Source: Protonemura montana (taxonomy: Eukaryota; Arthropoda; Insecta; Plecoptera; Nemouridae). Taken from it: 64,000 bases of DNA. A model generated the notes under the pieces. It saw only the letters and a list, made by a program, of their open reading frames with translations. It was not told the origin of the DNA and made no database searches. This document shows, in pieces, positions 37,201 to 47,780 of this stretch (positions within the stretch are counted from its first letter, which is position 1; every line of letters starts with the position of its first letter). The stretch is from assembly GCA_947568835.1 (NCBI GenBank), contig OX387611.1:2360001-2424000 (forward strand). Direction: 5' to 3'. The position numbers were made by a program, and so were the translations under genes.

Positions 37201-37498
37201 CCTATGTCCTGCCCCATGTCCTGCCCCAAGTCCTGCCCCATGTCCTGCCCCATGTCCTGCCCCATGTCCTGTCCCATGTCCTGCCCCATGTCCTGCCTCA
37301 TGTACTGCCCCAAGTCTTGTCCCATGTCCTGCCCCATGTCCTGCCCCTTGTCCTGCCCCAAGTCCTGCCCCATGTCCTGCCCCAAGTCTTGTCCCATGTC
37401 CTGCCCCATGTCCTGCCCCTTGTCCTGCCCCATGTCCTGCCCCATGTCCTGCCCCATGTCCTGCCCCATGTCCTGCCCCATGTCCTGCTCCAAGTCCT
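28291..37498 (+). repeat. 12-bp satellite array with higher-order structure, about 770 units
   Basis: Units of CCCCATGTCCTG with point variants (tcctgt, tcctgctcc, aagtcc, atatcc) over 9.2 kb. Marker variants recur at long distances. 'ggcctattt' is at ~29381, 32825 and 34859. 'acttccgccc' is at ~30311, 33906 and 35945. 'gccaccatgtcatg' is at ~30892 and 36372. Blocks of about 2.0, 3.5 and 5.5 kb have therefore been copied. Because 12 is divisible by 3, very long frames (up to 1277 codons of MSCP, HVLP, PCPA, GQDM, GRTW or GAGH repeats) run in five or six frames. I treat none as a gene. The left end abuts the 16-bp array directly. Confidence 0.97.
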
Positions 37499-37769
37499 AT
37501 GAAAGGACGGAGGACAGTGGAAGATCACGCAAAAAAATGACTGGCGGATTATTTTGATAAACGCTTTTCTTTTATTTCCTTCAAACAATTGATGATCCAA
37601 CGAAACATTGAAATAGAAAAGCAAAACAATTTTAGTGTAATTCTTTTGTTTCACGGCAAGCAAAACAAATTGTAATGAAACATTTTGCAAGAATTAACAA
37701 CACAAACATTTCTTGAACTCACAGACATTTCCGTGCAACAAGTAAATAAAATTAATGTTGAGTAAAAAT
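37499..37769. other. Short spacer between satellites
   Basis: About 270 bp of unique AT-rich sequence with no gene recognised. The long frames leaving the 12-bp array end a few dozen bases inside it, as expected for chance read-through. Confidence 0.5.
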
Positions 37770-38135
37770 CTTACAAACTAACAAAATTAAAAACTAACAA
37801 AATTAAAAACTAACAAAATTAAAAACTAACAAAATTAAAAACTAACAAAATTAAAAACTAACGAAATTAAAAACTAACAAAATTAAAAACTAACAAAATT
37901 AAAAACTAACAAAATTAAAAACTAACGAAATAAAAAACTAACATAATTAAAAACTAACGAAATTAAAAACTAATAAAATTAAATACTAACAAAATTAAAA
38001 ACTAACAAAATGAAAAACTAACAAAATTAAAAACTAACAAAATTAAAAACTAACAAAATTAAATACTAACAAAATTAAAAACTAACAAAATTAAAAACTA
38101 ACAAAATTTAAAACTAACAAAATTTAAAACTATTT
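37770..38135 (+). repeat. 16-bp A-rich array
   Basis: About 22 tandem copies of AAAATTAAAAACTAAC with few substitutions (acgaaa, ataatt, aaatac). It lies about 150 bp beyond the stop codon of the NACHT-ankyrin gene, so it could fall in or just past that gene's 3' UTR. Confidence 0.93.
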
Positions 38136-38291
38136 ACTAATTAATGGAGATTTAGTTTGCATGACGTGGGGCAAGTCTAACATAACCGAGTTGTTGTGCG
38201 AGTAAAACCAGTTGTCATGGCGACGTCCAATCACAAGCCGCTAGTAATAAGACCCTCACTGAGTCACAATGTTTCAATCCAGCCGACAAAT

Positions 38292-41200
38292 CTAAGTGGA
38301 GGAGTCAACATGGCGTCTCAGGAGACTGACGATTTGTGATTGACCTTCATGTGCAGCGAGATTAATTGCAGTGTTGCCAGACTTGTCAGCCATATTGATG
38401 AAGTCCACCAGACTAATTCCTTCATTCTCTGCACTGAAGTTGTCTAGCAGATATATTACAACCTCCTCATGACCTGCACATGCCGCTTCCATCAACGCCG
38501 TGCAACCATCACTACTCACTTGACTCATCTTCGCGCCAGCCTCGACCAGCAGCCCAACACATTCCACACAACCTCCCTCAGCCCCCCACATCAATACACT
38601 GTAACCAATGTCGTCTCTAGCGTTGACAGCATCAGCTCTGTCAGCCTCGTCCACAGCCTCCAGTAAGACTCTCACTACGTCAGGATGATTGTATCCAGCC
38701 GCAGTTTGTAATGGAGTGCTGTTGTGACAGTCAGTGCTTCGTGGGTCGCCGCCCTTGCTTAGTAAATACATGACGACATCTGTGTTACCTTCACGTGCAG
38801 CGAGATGAATTGCAGTGCTGCCATCCTTGTCGGCCATGTTGATGAAGTTGGCAAGTTTAAGTTGTGACGCACTTGTTGCATGGTTAGAGGATATTTCAAG
38901 CGTTGACGTGAAATGTTGGAGGAGAAGTTCTACAATCTCTTTGTGTCCGGTTTGAGATGCAACGTGTAAAAGTGAACGACCCCAATCGTCTACTGCGTTG
39001 ATGTCGGCTTTTCTTTCGATGAGAAGGGACGCTATTTTCAAGCAGCCTTGTTCACACGCTCTGTGAAGAAGTCGTTTCTTTCTCGCGAAACAATATTCAA
39101 CTGGAAGACCATTGTCCAAGCAAAAGCCCAACAGATTGTGCAAGTCAAAGTCGAATACAGTATCGAGCATGCCGTGATGAGTCACGTCTTTTAAAGTCAG
39201 AGTCAATTGTTTTTTGTTAGCCGAGCATGGCTTGAATCTATCAACAGCGACCCACGAGCGCGTGACGTCAGCATATCTAAGTGGAGAGACGCCCGAAACA
39301 TCGTCAACTTGGTCGAAGTCGCTGGTTTTCCCGATCAACAAGTCGAGGATCTCACCACGCTTTTTGTTTTCCTCCCGTACCTCGCTGGTTCCGTAACTTG
39401 CCGCTAGGTGGAGCGCTGTCCTGCCCCCGCCATCTTTAATAGCACCAACTTTAATGTCTTCACGCTCCAGCAAAGTTCGGACTTCCTCGAGGTCTTCGTT
39501 GACCACCGCGGTGAGAAGGGCGGAGTCTTTGATCAAAATCCGGTCGAAAATGTGCCGAACCACTGCGAAGTCGACTGTGAACATCTTGGATTCAACCAAC
39601 TTCCGGTTGTAAGCAAAATGCTTTGAGGTCCACTTTGCTACGAAATACTCAGCAAAGACGCGATGAATGAAACGTGGCTTGCCGTTTACAATGATGTCGA
39701 TTATTCCTGTCTTGTACGAACCACTTTCAATTTCTTTGCAAAATTTAGTATATTCCTCATTAATGGATTCCATGTGCAGTGTTATGATGTCGTCATCGCC
39801 AAGAATTAAAACAAGTGCTGAAGTTGCATGATTTTTAAAGAAATCTTCTTCAGATAATCTCAAGAAGTACGCGTCATTCGTTCCGGTGGATGAAACTAGC
39901 AGTTTTTCTCTGAAGAAAATGTTGTGTTTCTTGTCAACAAACTGTTCCAACAACACGACCAAGTCCAGCTTGTCGGGAAGTTTGGTCTTCGTCCCTGCCG
40001 AGCCTGTCACGTGGTCTTCATACACTTCAGCCAACATCCGAGTCTGAAGCGGAATGCCCATAAAGTTGCCTTCTTTGTCTCGGATGGCTTGAGATACTTT
40101 TTTGACAAGTTCATCGATAAATGTATCCAACTCTGTATCAGACAGTTCCGATTTTTGTGCCCAAAACGTTTTCAAAAAGTTAATCTGGTCCTCCTTGTCA
40201 AACTTGCGCAGCGTCACAGAGAATTTTGAAATTTCAGTCTCCAGGGTTTTTCTTACCGAGTTTCTTGAAGTCATCCAAATCTTCTTTGTTTTTGTTTCCT
40301 TCATCAGACTTGACAGCAAGTCACAGCTTTCCTTGAGGTACTTCGGGGCAACCTCGTCGTACCCGTCAAAGAGCACGACGACCTCGCCAGTAACCTCCAA
40401 CGCGTACTCGAGCAGCGACCGATGGAAGTGCGACTGGATGTTGGTCGCACTGCACAAAAATTCCAGCGCATCCTTGTGTTTACCTTCGGCAAATAACGCT
40501 GAGTGGTCGTTGAGGGGGACCAAAAAAACAAAACAATTTGGGTTATCTTCATTGGTTTTCTTTGCCAGCCGAGCCATCAGCGTCGACTTGCCCATGCCCG
40601 GCTCGGCGCAGACCAGCACCAATCTGTCCTCGACCTCCGCTGCGTCTTCAGGCGAGAACGTCGAGACTTGGTCCACGTCAATATGCGGTCGAATCGACTC
40701 GATGTCTTCATGGGATTGAATCCAACGCAGCTTGCCATCATCTAGCGTCAACAAGTGCTTTGACTGGTGGAAGTCAGACAAGATTTTTAAATCGTTTTCC
40801 TTGGTTGAATCACAGACAAAGAGAAAGCCTGTTTGTGATTTCTTCTTGCCCACCCACAAGGCAGTGACTGCGTCTTGTTGGCCGAAACGCAATCCTACAG
40901 AATTACACTTGAACAATCCTAGCCGAAACTTTGGACCAATGAAAACCTCTGGAGTTCCATTATCGGCGACCAGCTGCGACTGAGAGAGTTTTCTTGCAAA
41001 ATCTTCCGCTTTGAAATCGTGAACAGTTTCACTCAGTGGAAAGAGAAATCGAACTGCCTTTGCAAAAAGTACAGCGTCATTGTTGGTGGCTGAGCCACGT
41101 GGAAACCCTGCAGACTCTCTGACGTCACCACTACCATGTCCTAGGATGGCCGAAGTCTCACATTGCGTCACACGAACGGTGACAGACTCTCGGAGGACGC

Positions 41201-42668
41201 CATCTTGGAACAAGCTGGCTTTCACCACATTGACCCGCTCGAGACGGCGGTCAACGTAGAAGCCGATGTCCTCTTTAAACGCAGACCCGAAGGTCAAGCT
41301 GCGATCGGGTTTCATGATTTCCACCACCGAACAAGCGTCGAGCACGAGGTCAGTGCTTCCTGGAGTGCTGTCAAGTAACGTACGCAACGTGGTCGAGTGA
41401 CCTTGGAAGGACACTTCCTTCGCTAAGACTTTCTCTCGTGACTCTGCCTTCAGTTGCGTGAACAGGAATTTGTCCGTGCAGATTTTAGCCGACCCTTGGA
41501 ACTCGTCACTTATTGCTTCACTACTTTGACAATTATTGCACAAGAACACAATGGGAGGAGCGTTTGGAATGTCAGGCATGGCTTGTACAAGGTTATAATA
41601 ATCCCCTTGGTGCAAGGAGGTCGAGCCATTGGTGAAAATTATAATGCCCCTGGCACTTTCTCTCCGCCACTGGGCAAGAAGTAAATCCTTGCTGGCCAGA
41701 AAGTCTTGAGAGTCTAGCACCAATGGCTGGCCTCCTAACATCTGACAGAGTTTTGTTAGGCTGAGCCGGGCTGAGCTCTCACACGAGAGGATTATAAGAA
41801 CCTTGCAATTTCTTGGGACAGAGTCTTTTAACTGCTTGAGAGTGGCTTCCTCGAAGTCGAGGTCCAAGCAGAATTCGTCCCTCTTCTTCTTTGAAATCAT
41901 CTCTAACACTGACGACCGAAAAATGTCACTGCCACTGTGTAAAACCGTTTTGCTTGTTTCCCACCAAACTTTCATAAGACGCAAATAACAACTGAGCAGA
42001 TCTTCACGGTTGACCTCCCGGATACTTTCAGCTGGAATCTTGCACAGTTCTTCTTTGATCAACTCTTTCAGCTTGTTTGCAGGCTGGCCGCAAAACAACC
42101 GAAGTCTGCTCAGAAACTTCCTCCCTTCTTCGTCGGAATCACCCAAACAGCTGACAATCTCTGTGTCCTTTTCAAAGTTGAAGACTTGTCCCTTGCCGCA
42201 CCAAACAAAATCCTCAGCCTGACACAAACGATCACCACACGCATTCCCTAAGGAGACACTGGCCTTTGCGTTTGTTACAATAACAAACGAGCTCTTATCA
42301 AAGCTCCCGTCAAACAAAGTGCCCTCGACTGCTCCCGACATAGCCTTCTTGATGGCAAGGTACGACTCGAAATATTTCTTAAGAGAAAAGTCTCCCTTCG
42401 GACTCTGACTTGTCAGCATGGTACGCTGGACCGGTTTATTTGCTTTGATCTTATTTTGTATGAACAAGGTCGTCCAGCTGTCTTCCGGCGAGGACTTGAA
42501 CCGGAAGACAACGTCGTCCAGTGCACCGGCGCCTGCTACGTTGGTGGCGAGCTCGAACTGGAGACCGCTGTTCAAGCCTCTGAGGAAGAGCAGGGCTGCT
42601 AAATGAATCTCATATTCTTGGCCATGCGTCGTCGCGAAGCCAGTCATCTTCATGTAGGTCTTCTCCAT
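38292..42668 (-). CDS. NACHT-ankyrin STAND ATPase with nuclease-like N-terminus
   Basis: 1458 residues, uninterrupted, from an ATG at 42668. The frame is open a little further, but only to a GTG. A good acceptor (tctgtcccCAG, exon from 42676) sits just upstream, so a 5' UTR intron is likely. Residues ~16-85 show 'HGQEYEIHLAALLFLRGL', then 'GALDDVVF' (D51, D52) and 'LFIQNK' (Q71, K73). This D-(x18)-QxK pattern suggests a PD-(D/E)XK nuclease fold (inference). The NACHT domain covers ~680-1000, with Walker A 'AEPGMGKST' (K694), Walker B 'VVLFDGYDEV' (D768-E772) and sensor 'MTSR' (R802). Residues ~1060-1455 hold eight or nine ankyrin repeats (TALHLAA, SLLHVASQTGHKEIVELLL, TALMEAACAGHEEVV). It is probably a cytosolic innate-immune sensor switched by nucleotide exchange. 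The ligand is unknown. Confidence 0.9.
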   Translation of the reverse strand: MEKTYMKMTGFATTHGQEYEIHLAALLFLRGLNSGLQFELATNVAGAGALDDVVFRFKSSPEDSWTTLFIQNKIKANKPVQRTMLTSQSPKGDFSLKKYFESYLAIKKAMSGAVEGTLFDGSFDKSSFVIVTNAKASVSLGNACGDRLCQAEDFVWCGKGQVFNFEKDTEIVSCLGDSDEEGRKFLSRLRLFCGQPANKLKELIKEELCKIPAESIREVNREDLLSCYLRLMKVWWETSKTVLHSGSDIFRSSVLEMISKKKRDEFCLDLDFEEATLKQLKDSVPRNCKVLIILSCESSARLSLTKLCQMLGGQPLVLDSQDFLASKDLLLAQWRRESARGIIIFTNGSTSLHQGDYYNLVQAMPDIPNAPPIVFLCNNCQSSEAISDEFQGSAKICTDKFLFTQLKAESREKVLAKEVSFQGHSTTLRTLLDSTPGSTDLVLDACSVVEIMKPDRSLTFGSAFKEDIGFYVDRRLERVNVVKASLFQDGVLRESVTVRVTQCETSAILGHGSGDVRESAGFPRGSATNNDAVLFAKAVRFLFPLSETVHDFKAEDFARKLSQSQLVADNGTPEVFIGPKFRLGLFKCNSVGLRFGQQDAVTALWVGKKKSQTGFLFVCDSTKENDLKILSDFHQSKHLLTLDDGKLRWIQSHEDIESIRPHIDVDQVSTFSPEDAAEVEDRLVLVCAEPGMGKSTLMARLAKKTNEDNPNCFVFLVPLNDHSALFAEGKHKDALEFLCSATNIQSHFHRSLLEYALEVTGEVVVLFDGYDEVAPKYLKESCDLLSSLMKETKTKKIWMTSRNSVRKTLETEISKFSVTLRKFDKEDQINFLKTFWAQKSELSDTELDTFIDELVKKVSQAIRDKEGNFMGIPLQTRMLAEVYEDHVTGSAGTKTKLPDKLDLVVLLEQFVDKKHNIFFREKLLVSSTGTNDAYFLRLSEEDFFKNHATSALVLILGDDDIITLHMESINEEYTKFCKEIESGSYKTGIIDIIVNGKPRFIHRVFAEYFVAKWTSKHFAYNRKLVESKMFTVDFAVVRHIFDRILIKDSALLTAVVNEDLEEVRTLLEREDIKVGAIKDGGGRTALHLAASYGTSEVREENKKRGEILDLLIGKTSDFDQVDDVSGVSPLRYADVTRSWVAVDRFKPCSANKKQLTLTLKDVTHHGMLDTVFDFDLHNLLGFCLDNGLPVEYCFARKKRLLHRACEQGCLKIASLLIERKADINAVDDWGRSLLHVASQTGHKEIVELLLQHFTSTLEISSNHATSASQLKLANFINMADKDGSTAIHLAAREGNTDVVMYLLSKGGDPRSTDCHNSTPLQTAAGYNHPDVVRVLLEAVDEADRADAVNARDDIGYSVLMWGAEGGCVECVGLLVEAGAKMSQVSSDGCTALMEAACAGHEEVVIYLLDNFSAENEGISLVDFINMADKSGNTAINLAAHEGQSQIVSLLRRHVDSST

Positions 42669-42880
42669 CTTGGAATCTGGGGACAGAGTTAAACACACGT
42701 CAAGCTTTGTTGGTGCTGCTGTCGTTTGTTGGGACGGACAGGGGAGGAAACCAACCTTTAATAAAAGCCGTTAATGGTTGCCAAGCGTAACGCGTGAGGT
42801 TCGTTCGGTCGTTCTGTGACACTTCACTCTTTGCACGTGCGCATTGCCGTTGCAGCCAATTTGCACATATTTATAATAAT

Positions 42881-43555
42881 AACAAATAACTCAAGAAAAT
42901 ATTTTCCTTTTTTAAAGCGTTTTTTTTTTTCAATTATCTTCTGCTTTTTATCTTTTCATTATAAAATGAATAATTAACAGCCGTATGTATGATCAGAAGT
43001 TATGATGTTTTAATTGTATAGATGTGTATGAATTTAGAAGTGCGCTTGCGTGTGTTTGTTGAGTATGAATCATGCAAGTTTGTCAACCCAGAATCCGAAG
43101 CCAGGAAAAACGATTGACCGAACCACAGTTGACCAAGTGAAATGTTTTTACAATTATCAAACCAACTCTCAAACCTCAAGTACAATAACCAATAGCGTCA
43201 TAGCCAATTCAAGGGCACATTTCCTTGGAAGAAAATAGGATTGTCACAATTTGGATTTTCAAGAGTGATCGGTCCGAGTGACACGAAAATATGAGCGTAG
43301 GAAACCAAATCTTTGAAGCACAAACAATTTTAAAATTGGAAAATGAAATAATCTATCAATTGACAGTTGATTTGTACGGACCATGCTAACAGACGTGCAG
43401 AAACACAACTAAATGCATTCACATCTAAACAATAAAAATAATAATAACTTCTGATCATACGGCTGGCAATGATTAATTTTTTTTAAATTATAAAGAGATA
43501 TTATGCAGATGATAGAAAAAAACACAAAAAAAAAAATACTTCTCGAGTTATTAAG
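42881..43555. repeat. Foldback (inverted-repeat) element, MITE-like
   Basis: Two imperfect inverted arms of about 120 bp, 42881-43001 and 43446-43555, face each other. The inner ends share 'cagccgtatg' and 'tgatcagaagtt', and the outer ends share 'ataactc.agaa.tattttt'. Between them is about 440 bp with short frames only. It lies just upstream of the NACHT-ankyrin gene (minus strand), so it may affect or have displaced its promoter. No coding capacity and no target duplication was resolved. Confidence 0.65.
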
Positions 43556-45936
43556 AGTTGAAATTTAAGGGTGGATTTTTTCCACCCCTTAACTTGATAA
43601 GTAAGCAATTAATTTTTTTTTTGTTAATTAAAGCACGATTATCATTTTAGAATTAGTCTCATTCTTTTAAGTTTATTTGCTCAAACGCTAGAGTGAATAT
43701 AGTGAATGGCCGTGCGGGGCAAAAAGTAAAATATTTTGTTTTTTCCATCCCCTGCCACGGGCAAACCGCTAGGCGTATGGCAAAAACATTTGAAGAGGAG
43801 TTTTTATTTCTGGATTTCTAAACCTCCTGAAAATGTCGTCAAATTCTGAGCTAATGAAGGTTTTAAGAGTGGGTACTTGATATGGAACGAGGATTACAAG
43901 AAATTATATAGGAATCAAATTCTTCTTGATTGAAATCTTAGTATTCATAACTTCAATATCATTGATGTCCGATAGTTTCTTAAAGTAAGAGCAGGGCTAC
44001 TGACTTCATCTAATAAATACAAAAGTCGTTAAGATGGGAAAGCAATAAACAATAAAGTAAAGGCGGGTAAAATTGTTGAAATTACTTCAATAGTTTGTTC
44101 TTCTAAAATGTAACGATTCATATTTCCCATGCAAAAAACTGTGGCAAGTAAATATCTAACTAAGCTGTTATTAAAATTAAAATAAATATTGCGTTGTCAT
44201 GGAAAGAAGTTAATTGTTCTATGAAAGGAGATGATCTCACTTGGAGTCTTAGTTTAGCTTATGTTGACATTATTTCTAACAAAAGGTAGAACCTGTTGTA
44301 GAGTAAAGTGCCAGTTTTGGATCGGTGTCCGGTTTTGGATCATTTTTCAAATGAACTGAAAATTAGTACCAAATGTTAAGTTATGATACTGCCACTGACT
44401 GAAGTGATTGCCACATTCTTGCCGAGTGTTGTGCACTAGGATGCCATTTGACAGCGCTCATGGATTCGTCTAAAAAAAGTATTTGCTGTCATCCCTGATG
44501 AAGGTGATATTTCCAAACTACACCTGGTGTACACTGAAGTGGATTTATATCGATATCTAATGTAATATGTCAACTAAAATATTGATTTTTCTTGAGAGTA
44601 TTCCTGAAACACTGAAGATTTAATTTGATTATTTTCAGAGGCTTTTGAAAGCTTACTGACCGTTTGCAGAAAGAAATAAAATCGTAGGTTATACGGGTCG
44701 GGGAGGAGGGGTCTAGTTGTCTCAAAATCTACCTTTGTGTGCGCATATCTTCTAGAAAAATGAAGTTATTCTTATGTTTTAATTTTTTTTATAGATTAAT
44801 ACACATTTAGTTATAATGTGAATTTTTTTGCGATTTATTAGACCGTCAGTTGAATTGCTATGTCTCTTAGTTGACCTAAAAATGTTCGAGACTTTTAACC
44901 CCACGTGTGGGTCGATGTTGTCTCACACACTGAGGCTAGTTGTCTCAGTGAGAAATTTCGTCATGTAATCATATAATTAATTTAATTAAAATCTGCATCA
45001 GTTACTTTATGACAAAACCGAGTCAATGTTTGATAATTTATGTCAAAATATTTTGCCACTTTTTCCTGCAACACAAATTGAGCAGCGCGTAACATGACAT
45101 CTGGTGCTACCAGCCCCCGATTATTTTTTTTTATAAACTCGTTATAAACTCGTAATTGGTAAATTTTTGTAAATTGGTTCTGTAAAAAGTAAAAAAAAAA
45201 AATGAATTACTTACAAAACAAACAAAATGAACTTATACTGAAAGCTATTTCTGGGGTTTTGTCATTCTGTGACAACTAGACCCAACATAGACTTTCAGCT
45301 TTACAGTTAAAATTAATATGTTTCTCGTGCATAAATTCTCCATTTAAGAAGAATTATAAACAGATAATATGTTTGCTTAAAAGACTATAAATGTGCACAT
45401 TCAATTAGATGGATATTTTTAAGTAAAATACGAAATAACTTAGCAGCAGAAAAGTTCCTAACCACCTGTCAAAACAAACAATCTCTTCCAGGAGTGTGAA
45501 TTATGCACCGAAACGAATGACAATTTCAGAATAGTAAGATATTTAGACGTCAAAGCAGTCAGGATAAGTATTTAACTTCTGGTACCATTTGAAGTCGAGA
45601 TTTTAAAACTGACACAACAAGCCCCTGAAACTTTTAGACCCCTCCTCCTCTGCTGGTTTATCAGATCCAATATTCAGAGTAAACATCTGAAGAACTCGTC
45701 TGGTAACGTACTTTCAGAGGATCAATTGGAGCTTCATAACTTTCAGAGTGAAGAAGTTTTGCCATTCCAGCTAAAAACGATACGTCGCCGAATAAGGAGA
45801 GTTGCTGGCCTCTTTACAAACATGCATTAGAACCTTGTTAGGGTTGTCCTTCCCAAAGCGTTTCTAAGGTAATTAACTGAACAGGATGCTTTCTTGCAAG
45901 TTAAGTTATCAGTACAAAACTTCATATTAACTTCGT
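43556..45936. other. AT-rich non-coding stretch
   Basis: 2.4 kb with no open frame worth reporting and no repeat that I could recognise. It lies upstream of the minus-strand NACHT-ankyrin gene, so it may be intron or promoter sequence of that gene. Confidence 0.45.
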
Positions 45937-46103
45937 CAACTTACCGTGTGGGCTTTCAGTCGTCGTAAGCAGAGGGTGCTTCAATGAAGGTGGTTCTTTC
46001 CAAACCAAGTCGTCTCAGAATCAAGGTCAGCAATTACCTGTCAAAAAAAAGTCTTCATCGTTAGAGCCCCATTTACTGACAGCCAATAGAACATTGACAC
46101 AGA
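45937..46103 (-). repeat. 167-bp direct repeat, copy 1, with splice signals
   Basis: Matches 49841-50007 over the same length, about 90% alike by eye. On the minus strand it contains a candidate exon of 93 nt (46037 down to 45945) bounded by a T-rich acceptor 'ttttttttgacag' and a donor 'gtaagttg'. All three frames of the exon contain stops, so it would be untranslated. It could be a 5' UTR exon of the NACHT-ankyrin gene downstream on the same strand (inference). Confidence 0.6.
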
Positions 46104-46106
46104 AAC

Positions 46107-47365
46107 AGCGCCAACACAGTGTGTCAAAGTGACAAGGCTAAGCGGTGGCCGGTCCTTGGTGCTGTTGGACAGAAGCAGCCAACACAGTGTGTCAAAGTGA
46201 CAAGGCTAAGCGGTGGCCGATCCTTGGTGCTGTTGTACAGGAGCAGCCAACACAGTGTGTCAAAGTGACAAGGCTAAGCGGTGGCCGGTCTTTGGTGCTG
46301 TTGGACAGGAGCAGCCAACACAGTGTGTCAAAGTGACAAGGCTAAGGGGTGGCCGGTCCTTGGTGCTGTTGGACAGGAGCAGCCAACACAGTGTGTCAAA
46401 GTGACAAGGCTAAGGGGTGGCCGGTCCTTGGTGCTGTTGGACAGGAGCAGCCAACACAGTGTGTCAAAGTGACAAGGCTAAGCGGTGGCCGGTCCATGGT
46501 GCTGTTGGACAGGAGCAGCCAACACAGTGTGTCAAAGTGACAAGGCTAAGCGGTGGCCGGTCCTTGGTGCTGTTGGACAGAAGCAGCCAACACAGTGTGT
46601 CAAAGTGACAAGGCTAAGCAGTGGCCGGTCCTTGGTGCTGTTGGACAGAAGCAGCCAACACAGTGTGTCAAAGTGACAAGGCTAAGCGGTGGCCGGTCCT
46701 TGGTGCTGTTGGACAGGAGCAGCCAACACAGTGTGTCAAAGTGACAAGGCTAAGCGGTGGCCGGTCCTTGGTGCTGTTGGACAGGAGCAGCCAACACAGT
46801 GTGTCAAAGTGACAAGGCTAAGCGGTGGCCGGTCCTTGGTGCTGTTGGACAGGAGCAGCCAACACAGTGTGTCAAAGTGACAAGGCTAAGCGGTGGCCGG
46901 TCCTTGGTGCTGTTGGACAGGAGCAGCCAACACAGTGTGTCAAAGTGACAAGGCTAAGTGGTGGCCGGTCATTGGTGCTGTTGGACAGGAGCAGCCAACA
47001 CAGTGTGTCAAAGTGACAAGGCTAAGCGGGGGCCGGTCCTTGGTGCTGTTGAACAGGAGCAGCCAACACAGTGTGTCAAAGTGACAAGGCTAAGCGGTGG
47101 CCGGTCCTTGGTGCTGTTGGACAGGAGCAGCCAACACAGTGTGTCAAAGTGACAAGGCTAAGCGGTGGCCGGTCCTTGGTGCTGTTGGACAGGAGCAGCC
47201 AACACAGTGTGTCAAAGTGACAAGGCTAAGCGGTGGCCGGTCCTTGGTGCTGTTGGACAGGAGCAGTCAACACAGTGTGTCAAAGTGACAAGGCTAAGCG
47301 GTGGCCGGTCCTTGGTGCTGTTGGACAGGAGCAGCCAACACAGTGTGTCAAAGTGACTCGGCCAA
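46107..47365 (+). repeat. 68-bp satellite array, about 18 copies
   Basis: Units contain 'ccaacacagtgtgtcaaagt', 'gacaaggctaagcggtggcc' and 'ggtccttggtgctgttggac'. The last two blocks resemble the core of the interspersed repeat at 52443-52660 ('ttaagccggtggtcccc', 'ttggtgctcttcgacaggag'). The ladder of 63-codon frames spaced 68 bp apart is a repeat artefact. Confidence 0.95.
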
Positions 47366-47780
47366 GTGGTGGCCGGTCCTTGGTGCTGTTCGGGCACCAA
47401 ATAAGTTTGTAAAAACGATGTTCACGTACCTTGTCTTCATGCAGCTGGCAGCGACACCAACTGTTGGTATCTTCCCCTAACACAAGGGGTGTTAACTACG
47501 CTCCCAGCTGTCTGGTTATCACTAACACCCCTGCCCTTCACTTCTTCAGCAGCGTCACGTGGTGACCTTTTTTGACTCCCCTGCATCCAGCATCCAGCAA
47601 ACACAACTCGAGGTAAAACTCACCCAGCAGTTGTCAACCTGCATGCAAAGTAAAATCAGACAACATTAGATAGTGTTAACAAATGTCGCAGCTGGAGGCC
47701 GACAAATCTGTGCAAATGTTGGCACCAACAAGATCCGGTAGCAACATTTCATGAAGCATATAATTCAAGTATCAGATGAT
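47366..47780. other. Spacer between two arrays
   Basis: 415 bp of mostly unique sequence. On the minus strand a donor-like 'aag|gtacgtg' near 47432 follows a short open stretch (GEDTNSWCRCQLHEDK). This might be another exon of the transcript suggested for the flanking direct repeats, but the support is weak. Confidence 0.35.

Noticed and set aside
28318-37557. Very long open frames (up to 1277 codons) of MSCP, HVLP, PCPA, GQDM, GRTW and GAGH repeats
   Set aside because: A 12-bp repeat unit has no phase change, so open frames appear in nearly all six frames at once. No unique sequence or splice context supports translation.
46145-47356. A ladder of 63-codon frames 68 bp apart
   Set aside because: Each is the same satellite read in successive phases; not genes.
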